A stretch of DNA of 32,318 nucleotides, taken from Phycisphaera mikurensis NBRC 102666 (GTDB taxonomy: Bacteria > Planctomycetota > Phycisphaerae > Phycisphaerales > SM1A02). This document shows, in pieces, positions 25,866 through 32,241 of the stretch (its first letter is position 1; each line of letters opens with the position of its first letter). Both the position numbers and the translations under genes were made by a program. The DNA lies in the NCBI GenBank assembly GCA_945878575.1, contig CAMDUB010000022.1, positions 1 to 32,318 of the forward strand, read 5' to 3'. The notes under the pieces are model-generated. The model ran no database searches and was not told where the DNA came from. It saw only the letters and a program-made list of their open reading frames with translations.

Positions 25866-26723
25866 ATGAGCCAGATCGACCGCCGTCTAAAGACCATGCA
25901 GCAAGCCGACCTCAGCGAGGGTCGCGTCAATGACGATTTCGTGCATTGGCTCAAGACATGGGGGCAGAACATCCTGCTGGGCGTCTTGATCATTGCCGCC
26001 GTCGCCATGGGTTGGTTCTGGTGGAGCCAGCGCCAGGAGAAGGAGCGAGACAACGCATGGGCCGAGCTTGGTGGAGCCAACCTCCCCGCCGCGCTGCAAG
26101 AAGTGGCCGCCAAGCATGAGGGCAAAGACGCCGTTGCTCCGTTTGCAGAGCTCTTGGCTGCTGACCGCTACCTGACTGCCGTCCTTTCCAATCAACGATT
26201 CGACCGCGAGGCCGGCGCCGTTGACGCCGCGCTCACTCCCGAGTTGCGCACTGAGTGGCTGAAGGCTGCTGACGTTCTCTACGCGAAGGTGGCCGCCCGC
26301 ATCACCGCCACCAAGAATCCAGGCGACTACGGATTCCTGTTCGGCGCCCTCTTTGGACGCGCCGCAGTGGCGGAAGACCTGGGCGACATGAAGGCCGCCG
26401 AGGGCTACCTGAAGGACATCGAAACGCGTGCTAAGGGCACGGACTTTGCCGCGGCCGGCGAACTGGCCGCCAAGCGCATGTCCACGTTGCAAGCACTGGG
26501 TACCCCGGTGGTGCTTCCTTCCAAGCCGATCGCGCCGATGCCGGCTGCCATCCCGGACTTGACGGGACAACTGGCCCCAAATGCGCTGTTGCCCAACGGC
26601 AGTGCACCCGCAGCGGCTCCAACCGCTGGTGAGGAAATGATCCGTCAACTGCAAGGCGGTAGCGCTCCGGTACCGGCCGCGCCAACGCCGGCTCCGGCTG
26701 CGCCAGCACCTGCTGCGCCGTGA
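25866..26723 (+). CDS. Membrane-anchored TPR-like (YfgM-type) protein
   Basis: This 285-residue protein has a cytoplasmic N-terminus of about 35 residues and one transmembrane helix (ILLGVLIIAAVAMGWFWW, about 37-54). The extracytoplasmic helical region (55-215) resembles the tetratricopeptide-like domain of YfgM, an ancillary SecYEG/periplasmic-chaperone factor. Paired alanine-rich helices are seen at YGFLFGALFGRAAVAEDLGD and MKAAEGYLKDIETRA. The last 60 residues are a Pro/Ala-rich tail. The assignment rests on topology and helix pattern and is moderate. Its stop overlaps the start of the pseudouridine synthase gene as GTGA, so they form an operon. Confidence 0.7.
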   Translation: MSQIDRRLKTMQQADLSEGRVNDDFVHWLKTWGQNILLGVLIIAAVAMGWFWWSQRQEKERDNAWAELGGANLPAALQEVAAKHEGKDAVAPFAELLAADRYLTAVLSNQRFDREAGAVDAALTPELRTEWLKAADVLYAKVAARITATKNPGDYGFLFGALFGRAAVAEDLGDMKAAEGYLKDIETRAKGTDFAAAGELAAKRMSTLQALGTPVVLPSKPIAPMPAAIPDLTGQLAPNALLPNGSAPAAAPTAGEEMIRQLQGGSAPVPAAPTPAPAAPAPAAP

Positions 26724-27868
26724 CCACGCCATCGGACGGGCCAGACGAGCTTGCAGGCGACACTGACGAAGAAGCGCTGAGCGCTGATCCCGCGGAGCTC
26801 TTTGAGCTTTACGAGAATCAATCGGCCGACGATGAGACGCCCGTTACAGCTGTCTTTGAGGTCACCAAGAGCGTTGACCTCCGCCTTGATCGCTACTTAG
26901 CGCGGCGCGTTCCGTTTCTGAGTCGCACGCAGTTGCAGCGCCTCATTGAGGAGCAGGCCGTCACGGTGAACGGCCGCGTTCCCAAGGCCAGTACCAAGTT
27001 GCGACGCGGCGATCGAGTGGTCGCCACCCTACCGCCGCCGCCCTCCAACACGCTGGCAGCGGAGAACATCCCGCTTGACATCCTGTTTGAAGATGAGCAC
27101 TTGATCATCGTCAACAAGCAGCCGGGCCTGATTGTGCATCCAGCGCGCGCGCATAAATCGGGCACCCTGATCAACGCGTTGGCGTGGCACTTCCTGCACA
27201 ACTCCGGCGGCACGCTGAGTACGGTCGGCGGCGACATTGCAAGACCAGGCGTGGTGCATCGCTTGGACAAGTTCACCTCGGGCGTCATGGTGTGCGCCAA
27301 GAGTGACACCGCGCACTGGCGAATTTCCAGGCAATTTGAATTGCGACAAACGCAGAAGCGCTACCTCTGCCTTGTTGAAGGCGAAGTGGAGCCCTTTGCA
27401 GACGTGATTGACCTTCCGCTTGGCAAGCACCCAACGCTAAAGGAAAAGGCCGCGGTGCGTCACGATGAATTCGGAAAGCCGAGTCAAACCGTGTACCGCG
27501 TGCGCGAGGTCTACCAAGGCTATTCGCTAGTAGAGATTGAATTGCGCACGGGCCGAACGCACCAGATCCGCGTGCACATGTCGCACATTGGCTACCCGCT
27601 GGTGGGCGACGATGTCTACGGCGGCAAGCACGTCCGAGTGGGCGAGTTTGACGAAACGCAGCCGGACGCGCAGGACTTCTTACTGACGCGCCAAGCGTTG
27701 CACGCGGCGTACCTGGGGTTTGAGCATCCGATTACCGGGAAGAAGGTTTCGTTCCAGGCGCCCATGTGGGGGGACTTGCAGCGGGCGGTTGATTTGTTGC
27801 GGAAGAAGAGCTTGAAGCAAGTGCTGGAAGCGACGGGGTCGATTTTGGAGATTGGGTCGCCGGTGTAA
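26720..27868 (+). CDS. RluA/RluD-family RNA pseudouridine synthase
   Basis: This enzyme isomerises uridine to pseudouridine in rRNA or tRNA. The 382-residue protein has an unusual acidic N-terminal extension of about 48 residues. An S4 RNA-binding domain follows at about 50-110 (RLDRYLARRVPFLSRTQLQRL). The catalytic domain contains VVHRLDKFTSGVMV with the nucleophile Asp183, and later RTGRTHQIRVHMSHIGYPLVGD and TGKKVSFQAP, both conserved in the family. The architecture (S4 plus RluA catalytic domain) is that of RluD, which modifies helix 69 of 23S rRNA, but RluC or a paralogue cannot be excluded. The GTG start overlaps the upstream stop. The next gene starts immediately after its TAA. Confidence 0.92.
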   Translation: MTTPSDGPDELAGDTDEEALSADPAELFELYENQSADDETPVTAVFEVTKSVDLRLDRYLARRVPFLSRTQLQRLIEEQAVTVNGRVPKASTKLRRGDRVVATLPPPPSNTLAAENIPLDILFEDEHLIIVNKQPGLIVHPARAHKSGTLINALAWHFLHNSGGTLSTVGGDIARPGVVHRLDKFTSGVMVCAKSDTAHWRISRQFELRQTQKRYLCLVEGEVEPFADVIDLPLGKHPTLKEKAAVRHDEFGKPSQTVYRVREVYQGYSLVEIELRTGRTHQIRVHMSHIGYPLVGDDVYGGKHVRVGEFDETQPDAQDFLLTRQALHAAYLGFEHPITGKKVSFQAPMWGDLQRAVDLLRKKSLKQVLEATGSILEIGSPV

Positions 27869-28243
27869 ATGGGTTGGCAACTTGCGATCAGCGGCCGCTG
27901 GAGCGAGTCGCCATACCACTCGGGCCACATCGCCTACTACGTGCGGCGCATGGCGGGCGGCGTTTGGCTCATGAAGTCAGTCGAGCGCAACGCCGACCTT
28001 GACGACGTCACCGAAGAAGACATCGAGGAAGGCGCCCTGAACGACGACCAGCTCCAAGCGCTGTGGGGCCGAACGCTGGAGGAAGCCCAGAACGAAGAGT
28101 TCGTAGAGATCGTGGCAGCGTGGCTCGATGCGCCACGAAAATCGTTCAGCATTGACGCCGCAAAGACGCTGTACGAGGCGCTGCGCACGCATGACGCCAT
28201 TATGGTTAGCGAGCCCGATGAAGACGGGTTGCTGGAAGAATGA
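27869..28243 (+). CDS. Small acidic protein of unknown function, full-length copy
   Basis: This 124-residue protein has no recognised family. The ATG follows the pseudouridine synthase TAA with no gap, so it is probably the third gene of the operon, translated by reinitiation. The first 14 residues are unique. Residues about 15-96 (from PYHSGHIAYYVRR to APRKSFSID) are repeated almost exactly in a truncated copy at 28757. The middle is very acidic (DLDDVTEEDIEEG; later LEEAQNEEFVEIV) and the C-terminus ends DEDGLLEE. No signal peptide or membrane helix is present, so a cytoplasmic location is likely. Changes between copies that alter few residues suggest it is, or recently was, a real coding sequence. 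Confidence 0.6.
   Translation: MGWQLAISGRWSESPYHSGHIAYYVRRMAGGVWLMKSVERNADLDDVTEEDIEEGALNDDQLQALWGRTLEEAQNEEFVEIVAAWLDAPRKSFSIDAAKTLYEALRTHDAIMVSEPDEDGLLEE
27909..28156 (+). repeat. 248-bp direct repeat, copy 1
   Basis: Bases 27909-28156 match 28767-29014 (offset 858) without gaps and with nine mismatches by eye, about 96% identity. The match starts at CGCCATACC and ends at the shared TGAC. Both edges are sharp: flanking sequence shows no similarity. The repeat lies inside the small acidic gene. Confidence 0.95.
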
Positions 28244-28756
28244 TGGGGTATCCGCGATTGGTGTGCAGGTCCACACAATCACGAGGATCGCGACCACTAT
28301 GACTGTCACCCAGAATGTGGGGTAGCTGATGAGTTCGATGAATGTGATTGCCTGGCCTCCCGCTTCAGTTTCTCTATCTCCAATTGCAGTTTCTCATATT
28401 TCATCCAGTTATAAGGGTTCCGATAGTTTGCCACACTCCACGCCAATATTGGTCTGATGAGGAGCCAATACAACACTGCTGCGGTCACTAGCAGTTGTCT
28501 GTTATTGGTGATGAAGTTATCTATGGCGTAGAAGAATCCAATCATGTCTTGTTTCACTTGTCTTCCTTCTTGTTTGCTTCTTTCCATGCCCGGAGAGTCC
28601 GCCGTACTTGCATAACTGACGCATCGAAGCCGCGTAAGAAGCCGGGCCACACCTTCAGTTCTGATGGCATTGTCCGACATGCTCGACAGCATCGGCGAGA
28701 CAGGCCAACCGTCTTCAATGGGGCGGGTATCGGCGCGGTGGACTTCTACTCGAATC
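28244..28756. other. AT-richer spacer between the two repeat copies
   Basis: This 513-base stretch has no plus-strand gene. Its base composition drops clearly below that of its neighbours, especially at about 28320-28600. It holds a possible small minus-strand membrane-protein gene (28306-28587). The remaining part, 28588-28756, shows nothing recognisable. No terminal inverted repeats, transposase remnants or tRNA-like sequence were seen. Confidence 0.6.
28306..28587 (-). CDS. Possible small single-pass membrane protein
   Basis: This is a 93-residue candidate from the ATG at 28587; a second ATG at 28545 would give 79 residues. The sequence has an amphipathic start, one clear hydrophobic helix (LLVTAAVLYWLLIRPILAW, about 32-50), and an aromatic YRNPYNWMKY segment. 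A charged heptad-like helix (EKLQLEIEKLKREARQ) and a polar Ser-rich tail complete it. This organised membrane helix plus coiled coil is more protein-like than a random frame. The local codon composition is AT-richer than its surroundings, consistent with acquired DNA. No homologue is recognised, and the ribosome binding site is weak (AAGGAAG inside the frame, before the second ATG). Confidence 0.45.
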   Translation of the reverse strand: MERSKQEGRQVKQDMIGFFYAIDNFITNNRQLLVTAAVLYWLLIRPILAWSVANYRNPYNWMKYEKLQLEIEKLKREARQSHSSNSSATPHSG

Positions 28757-29053
28757 ATGGACATCCCGCCATACCACTCGGGCCACATCGCCTACTACGT
28801 GCGCCGCATTGCGGGCGGCGTTTGGCTCATGAAGTCAGTCGAGCGCAACGCCGACCTTGACGACATCACCGAAGAAGACATCGAGGAAGGCGCCCTGAAC
28901 GACGACCAGCTCCAAGCGCTGTGGGGCCGAACCCTGGAGGAAGCCCAGAACGAAGAGTTCGTAGAAATCGTGGCAGCGTGGCTCGATGCACCACGAAAGA
29001 CGTTCAGCAATGACTTTGACTCAACGCCGGCGCTTGCGACCGAACCGCGCTAG
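28757..29053 (+). pseudogene. Truncated second copy of the small acidic gene
   Basis: An in-frame ATG at 28757 opens a 98-residue frame whose residues 5-86 nearly copy the gene at 27869. The original 14-residue N-terminus is replaced by MDIP. After the repeat ends at 29014 the frame runs on for about 12 unrelated residues, which are antisense to the basic tail of the PEP-CTERM-like gene. The acidic C-terminal 28 residues of the full-length copy are missing. Nine base differences leave the frame open, so duplication is recent or the fragment is still expressed. It is most likely a decaying duplicate. Confidence 0.7.
28767..29014 (+). repeat. 248-bp direct repeat, copy 2
   Basis: This is the second copy of the repeat at 27909-28156. 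It ends six bases before the stop codon of the minus-strand PEP-CTERM-like gene at 29021, so the rearrangement breakpoint lies at 29015-29020 or at that gene edge. Confidence 0.95.
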
Positions 29054-29578
29054 TCCACATCCAAACAGAAGTGCCACGCCGGATGGCGTTGGGACGGTGG
29101 TGTAATTCAACGTGAACGTCGCTCCGGGCTGTTGTAAGACCACACCCGACATGTCGATCGTCAGCGCGTTGTTAACGAACGAGAGATCCGAGGCACTCAA
29201 ATTTGCGACATTGCTTGAGGAGCCAAAGGTGAATGCAGAAAATGCCATCGAGGCCGGAATGCTCAATGTGAACTGGTTGGATCCGAAAAACGTCCATTGC
29301 ACAATCGTCCCGGGCGGGCCGCCTCCGGAGTCGAAGGACAAGATCATCGAACTTTCGCGGAAATCAATACTGAAGGCAGCCCAGAGTTCACCAGGATTGC
29401 TCGCCCAGTAATACTCAACCAACGTGGAACTCACCAGGAACGACGAAGCGTCACGGGTGGAGCCGCCCTCCAACCAAGTGAATTGCGCGGGTTGACCGAC
29501 AAGCCCCGCTTGCGCCTGACATGCGAGCATGCTGGCGCACAAAACAACCGTATACCCGCCAAATTGATAGCGTTTCAT
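29021..29578 (-). CDS. Secreted protein with PEP-CTERM-like sorting tail (1)
   Basis: This 185-residue protein has a signal peptide ending near CQAQA-GL (about residue 24). The body is Ser/Thr/Gly-rich and beta-type with hardly any lysine. The C-terminal tail is VPTPSGVALLFGCG followed by LARFGRKRRR: a Pro turn, a short hydrophobic helix and a basic cluster. This is the layout of PEP-CTERM/exosortase substrates in planctomycetes, though the exact Pro-Glu-Pro triplet is VPTPS here. Cleavage and transfer to the cell surface by an exosortase or archaeosortase-like enzyme is expected, but no such enzyme is in the window. The ATG at 29578 has a very strong GAGGAGGAGG ribosome binding site 6 nt upstream. 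Its end abuts the truncated repeat copy. Confidence 0.8.
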   Translation of the reverse strand: MKRYQFGGYTVVLCASMLACQAQAGLVGQPAQFTWLEGGSTRDASSFLVSSTLVEYYWASNPGELWAAFSIDFRESSMILSFDSGGGPPGTIVQWTFFGSNQFTLSIPASMAFSAFTFGSSSNVANLSASDLSFVNNALTIDMSGVVLQQPGATFTLNYTTVPTPSGVALLFGCGLARFGRKRRR

Positions 29579-29745
29579 ACCTTGCCTCCTCCTCGATGTG
29601 CATAGCGAATTTCAGCGCAAGACAAACTCTGCGGAATGTCCTGACAACAAGGTACCCCCACTGAATCGCGTAAGCAATTTATTTATGGGAAGTTCTCTCA
29701 GATCGGTGTGTGGCACCGCTGAGGCACGTATCCATAGTGGGCGCC
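29579..29745. other. Upstream region of the PEP-CTERM-like gene
   Basis: This stretch holds the ribosome binding site (29585-29594, minus strand) and an AT-rich spot around 29677-29690 (CAATTTATTTATGG). Read on the minus strand, TTGTCT and TATGCA about 15 nt apart could be a weak promoter. Nothing else is recognised. Confidence 0.3.
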
Positions 29746-29814
29746 GGCCGCACGCATCAGATTTGGGTGGAAGTGTCGCACACGGGGAAGAAGGTGCCGT
29801 TCCAAGCGCAAGTG
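29746..29814 (+). pseudogene. In-frame remnant of an RluA-family pseudouridine synthase gene
   Basis: Bases 29746-29782 encode GRTHQIWVEVSH and match rluD-like bases 27551-27587 at about 78%. Immediately after, bases 29782-29809 encode TGKKVPFQAQ and match 27734-27761 at about 86%. The intervening 147 nt (49 codons) of the intact gene are absent, an in-frame deletion. The motifs GRTHQI and TGKKVxFQA are both signature pieces of the RluA catalytic domain, in the correct order. The remnant stops at the edge of the minus-strand protease-like gene. It may come from the local rluD-like gene or from a related paralogue. Confidence 0.7.
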
Positions 29815-29816
29815 GC

Positions 29817-30500
29817 TTACTTAGCCGCCGAGATAGAAATCCGCCGCAGTCCAGGCTGGTACCAAATGGTGCGAGCATGTAACCATGAGCATCCAATCAA
29901 TGCATCAACGCCAACCATCTGGAGCATTGCTGCTGCAGCACCCGAAAGCAGCCCAAATCGTTCTGTAAATCGCACGCCACCCAGCCCAACCTCGGCCCGC
30001 CACGCGGCTGAGTCGATCGCGCCGATAATCGGGTTAAAGTCGATGATCCGACCATCAGGAGTTCCGCCTTCAACCAACTGTTCACTGAGTACGTACCCGA
30101 ACTGCGCACCCGTATCGAAGAGACAGCGCGCCGCGTGCGCACCGATCCGCGCCTGCAAGGTTGGCATGCCCATCAAACTCTCAAACTCAATGGTCGATGC
30201 CTCCGGATGGACATGCGCGTCGCCAATGCGAAACTCACCCGCTGGACCATCCCAACACGAGTCCTGCGCATTGAGTAGGTCCGTTCCAATCATGCCAACG
30301 AACGGGCTATCGACGTGCGTCTGGATTTCCGCAATGCCTACTGGACCGAACTGCTGCGGCACATCGCGACGCACCCCGCCCCACGTGATGTGACCCGGGA
30401 TACCGAACGTGGCCGGAGATCCGGTGTCCACAAGCCAGCGGCCTTCAGGAAGATCGACGAACATGTGGTGAGCGCAGTAGATGAGTGGGATAGTGGTCAT
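29817..30500 (-). CDS. Single-chain protein with two retropepsin-like aspartic protease halves
   Basis: This 227-residue protein contains two copies of the retropepsin active-site layout. Half 1 has WLVDTGSPATFG (Asp25) and VGMIGTDLL at 68-76. Half 2 has CLFDTGAQFGYV (Asp129) and DALIGCSWL at 199-207. In retroviral-type proteases two identical subunits each give one DTG; here both are in one chain with about 104 residues between the aspartates, like a minimal pepsin. There is no signal peptide or membrane helix, so it should be cytoplasmic. It might process a neighbouring protein, but this is speculation. The ATG at 30500 has a poor ribosome binding site. It lies 51 nt downstream of the second PEP-CTERM-like gene on the same strand and could be cotranscribed. 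Confidence 0.75.
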   Translation of the reverse strand: MTTIPLIYCAHHMFVDLPEGRWLVDTGSPATFGIPGHITWGGVRRDVPQQFGPVGIAEIQTHVDSPFVGMIGTDLLNAQDSCWDGPAGEFRIGDAHVHPEASTIEFESLMGMPTLQARIGAHAARCLFDTGAQFGYVLSEQLVEGGTPDGRIIDFNPIIGAIDSAAWRAEVGLGGVRFTERFGLLSGAAAAMLQMVGVDALIGCSWLHARTIWYQPGLRRISISAAK

Positions 30501-30551
30501 GGTTGTCCATGATTAGCGTGCAGGTCCAGTGAGCTCCCCGCGTCCCTCCAC

Positions 30552-31412
30552 TCACCCCCGCCGCCGCCGTGCAGCAACCACACCGGCAAGACCCATCAAA
30601 GCCACCGCACCTGGGCTCGGCACAACCTCACCAATCAAAGTCATCTGAATAGTCGGGTTGTTGCCTTCGCCGTCCAGCGTGGTCACGTACGCATTGGTAT
30701 TCACCGCGAACGTGGTGTTCGCTCCGTCGTAGAGGAAGTCCGATGCAATGGTGTAGTACGCGCTGTTGTAGGAAAGCTCCACGCTGCCTGCGCCCGTTCC
30801 CATACGGCTCCACTCGCCTGCCATGACCACGGTGCTGGTGAAGGTGCCGCCTTCTGAAACACCACCACTGCCGCCACCGTCAAACACCAGCGCCCAGTGC
30901 AACTGACCATTGCGCATCACTTGCGTTTGTGAGATGAACGAAGCACCTCCGGGCGTGGCACCAGCCACAACGCCGCCTTCATAGGCAACGCGCCAAGTGG
31001 AAGTCAAATTGGATCCGCCAAAGGTCAGCGTGTACGGCGATTTGTACGTGCTATCCACTGGGTCAAACGCGGCCGCGCCGAAATTCAACGTTGCGTCGCC
31101 AATGGTCACCGCTGCAGAGACATTTTGAAAGTTAGATCGATATCCAAATTCGTCAGTTTGAACATCGCCAACGGCCGACGCCCGAACAGTCAGGTCATTG
31201 GCGTAGCCGTAACGAGCGTCACTGAAGGTTCCGCTCGTGCCGGTCAGCGTAGTGGTCGTTCTCCGCCACGGCTGAGTGATCGCCGCAAACGTGTTGCTCA
31301 CCAACACCAACGCAACCGCCGCGCTGGCCAATGAAATGCTGCTGGTCATGCCATTGCGCAATGACGAACCGGGGCGTGGGGCGGACACATTCTGAAGGGA
31401 TGATGCGATCAT
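30552..31412 (-). CDS. Secreted protein with PEP-CTERM-like sorting tail (2)
   Basis: This 286-residue protein starts, by our choice, at the ATG at 31412; an ATG at 31349 would give a shorter and more typical signal peptide (LASAAVALVLVSNTFA). The body is rich in Thr, Ser, Gly, Ala and aromatic residues, typical of beta-rich extracellular proteins, and contains no catalytic motif that we recognise. The tail VVPSPGAVALMGL then AGVVAARRRRG is the Phycisphaerae-style PEP-CTERM variant, with a Pro turn, hydrophobic helix and Arg cluster. It is thus probably secreted, held in the membrane by this tail and then released or anchored by an exosortase. Its promoter region is shared with the divergent HD-domain gene. 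Confidence 0.8.
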   Translation of the reverse strand: MIASSLQNVSAPRPGSSLRNGMTSSISLASAAVALVLVSNTFAAITQPWRRTTTTLTGTSGTFSDARYGYANDLTVRASAVGDVQTDEFGYRSNFQNVSAAVTIGDATLNFGAAAFDPVDSTYKSPYTLTFGGSNLTSTWRVAYEGGVVAGATPGGASFISQTQVMRNGQLHWALVFDGGGSGGVSEGGTFTSTVVMAGEWSRMGTGAGSVELSYNSAYYTIASDFLYDGANTTFAVNTNAYVTTLDGEGNNPTIQMTLIGEVVPSPGAVALMGLAGVVAARRRRG

Positions 31413-31453
31413 GGGAAACTTCTGAGTCGGGACGACTCGACAAGGGCTTGCCA

Positions 31454-31481
31454 CAAATTCTTGCTTTGCAAGGGTGGTCAA
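31454..31481 (-). promoter_or_regulatory. Putative promoter of the second PEP-CTERM-like gene
   Basis: Read on the minus strand, TTGACC (31481-31476) is a good -35 match and AATTTG (31459-31454) a weaker -10, with a 16-nt spacer. The spacer contains a small perfect inverted repeat, CTTGC-TTT-GCAAG at 31460-31472 on the plus strand, which could be an operator. The leader to the ATG at 31412 would be about 35 nt. Confidence 0.35.
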
Positions 31482-31516
31482 TTCGAAACGAAAGAAATGA
31501 CAGCCGACTTTGTAAC

Positions 31517-31547
31517 GCCACTAGTTAGACCAAGGGGGGCCACTAGT
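31517..31547 (+). repeat. Two GCCACTAGT direct repeats 22 bp apart
   Basis: GCCACTAGT occurs at 31517-31525 and again at 31539-31547, about two helical turns apart, in the intergenic region between divergent genes. The second copy continues into the self-complementary CACTAGTG. The arrangement is typical of paired protein-binding sites, but no known regulator is matched. Confidence 0.45.
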
Positions 31548-31554
31548 GTTTGTC

Positions 31555-31571
31555 GTGTTTCATTGAAACAC
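31555..31571. promoter_or_regulatory. Perfect 17-nt palindrome GTGTTTCATTGAAACAC, likely operator
   Basis: Eight-base arms GTGTTTCA and TGAAACAC are exact complements around a single T. It sits in the 270-base divergent region, 112 nt before the HD-domain gene and 143 nt before the chosen start of the PEP-CTERM-like gene. Such a compact palindrome fits a dimeric helix-turn-helix repressor or activator. A terminator is unlikely because the loop would be one base and the sequence is AT-rich without a T-run. Confidence 0.55.
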
Positions 31572-31682
31572 TTGATCGGTGCGACTATGCGCGCGATATC
31601 CGCGCACGCCATCCCGCAATCTCAATTTCAATGAACTTTGTTCGATGATGTGCCCGCACTCGCTTGAAATGACAACATTTCT

Positions 31683-32228
31683 ATGATTATCGGCGTGCAT
31701 GACCACCCCGCCATCTTGCAAGCCATTCTCAGTGGCTACGCATTACCCATCGTTGGTGAACATGGAATTGCCCACTGGGCTCGAGTGCTTGAAAACGGAT
31801 TGAAGATCGCCGCATCCAACGGCGCGGACACCGAGGTGGTTGCGTTGTTCGCGCTGTTCCATGATTCACGCCGCATGAATGAGCATGAAGACGATGGCCA
31901 TGGTGTGCGCGGCGCGCAGTTCGCTCGGTCATTGCGTGGTCAGCTGGTGCACTTGGACGATGCTCGGTTCGAACTGCTGTTCGAGGCCTGCGCATTGCAC
32001 AGCGACGGGGTCATCGACGGCAGTCTCACCGTGCAGACCTGCTGGGATGCTGATCGCCTTGACCTTGGACGCGTGGGCATCAAGCCGCAACCGCAACGCC
32101 TATGCACCGACGGCGCGCGCGCTGTCCTCGAGTGGGCGCACGAACGCGCCGTCTCCTGGCACCAACCGACCCACGTGCTATCAGCGTGGGGATGGCCCCC
32201 AAACGCACACACGCCCCCAGACGCGTGA
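31683..32228 (+). CDS. HD-domain phosphohydrolase-like protein
   Basis: This 181-residue cytoplasmic protein has an HD-type metal-dependent phosphohydrolase core. Metal-binding positions are His31 (HGIAHWARV), His60-Asp61 (FALFHDSRR), probably His106 (ACALHSDG) and Asp124 (CWDADRLDL). The sequence after the last Asp (GRVGIKPQPQRLCT) matches a group of small unassigned HD proteins of about 180-200 residues. The natural substrate, probably a nucleotide or phosphorylated metabolite, is unknown. The ATG at 31683 has no Shine-Dalgarno sequence (gacaacatttct precedes it). It is divergent from the second PEP-CTERM-like gene and followed by a hairpin overlapping its stop. Confidence 0.8.
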   Translation: MIIGVHDHPAILQAILSGYALPIVGEHGIAHWARVLENGLKIAASNGADTEVVALFALFHDSRRMNEHEDDGHGVRGAQFARSLRGQLVHLDDARFELLFEACALHSDGVIDGSLTVQTCWDADRLDLGRVGIKPQPQRLCTDGARAVLEWAHERAVSWHQPTHVLSAWGWPPNAHTPPDA

Positions 32229-32241
32229 GCGCCAGGGGGCA
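32214..32241 (+). terminator. Hairpin at the end of the HD-domain gene
   Basis: GCCCCC and GGGGGC form a six-pair G+C stem, extended by inner pairs with two mismatches around a GTGA loop. The stop codon of the HD gene (32226-32228) lies inside it. No T-run follows, so Rho-independent termination would be weak. It may instead protect the mRNA 3' end. Confidence 0.4.

Noticed and set aside
28588-28788. Extension of the small membrane protein to an ATG at 28788
   Set aside because: The added residues are antisense to the truncated acidic gene copy and do not look like a structured or signal sequence.
29823-30393. Long plus-strand frame continuing after the RluA remnant
   Set aside because: It lies antisense to the protease-like gene, which has two clear active-site motifs; only the first part is a real remnant.
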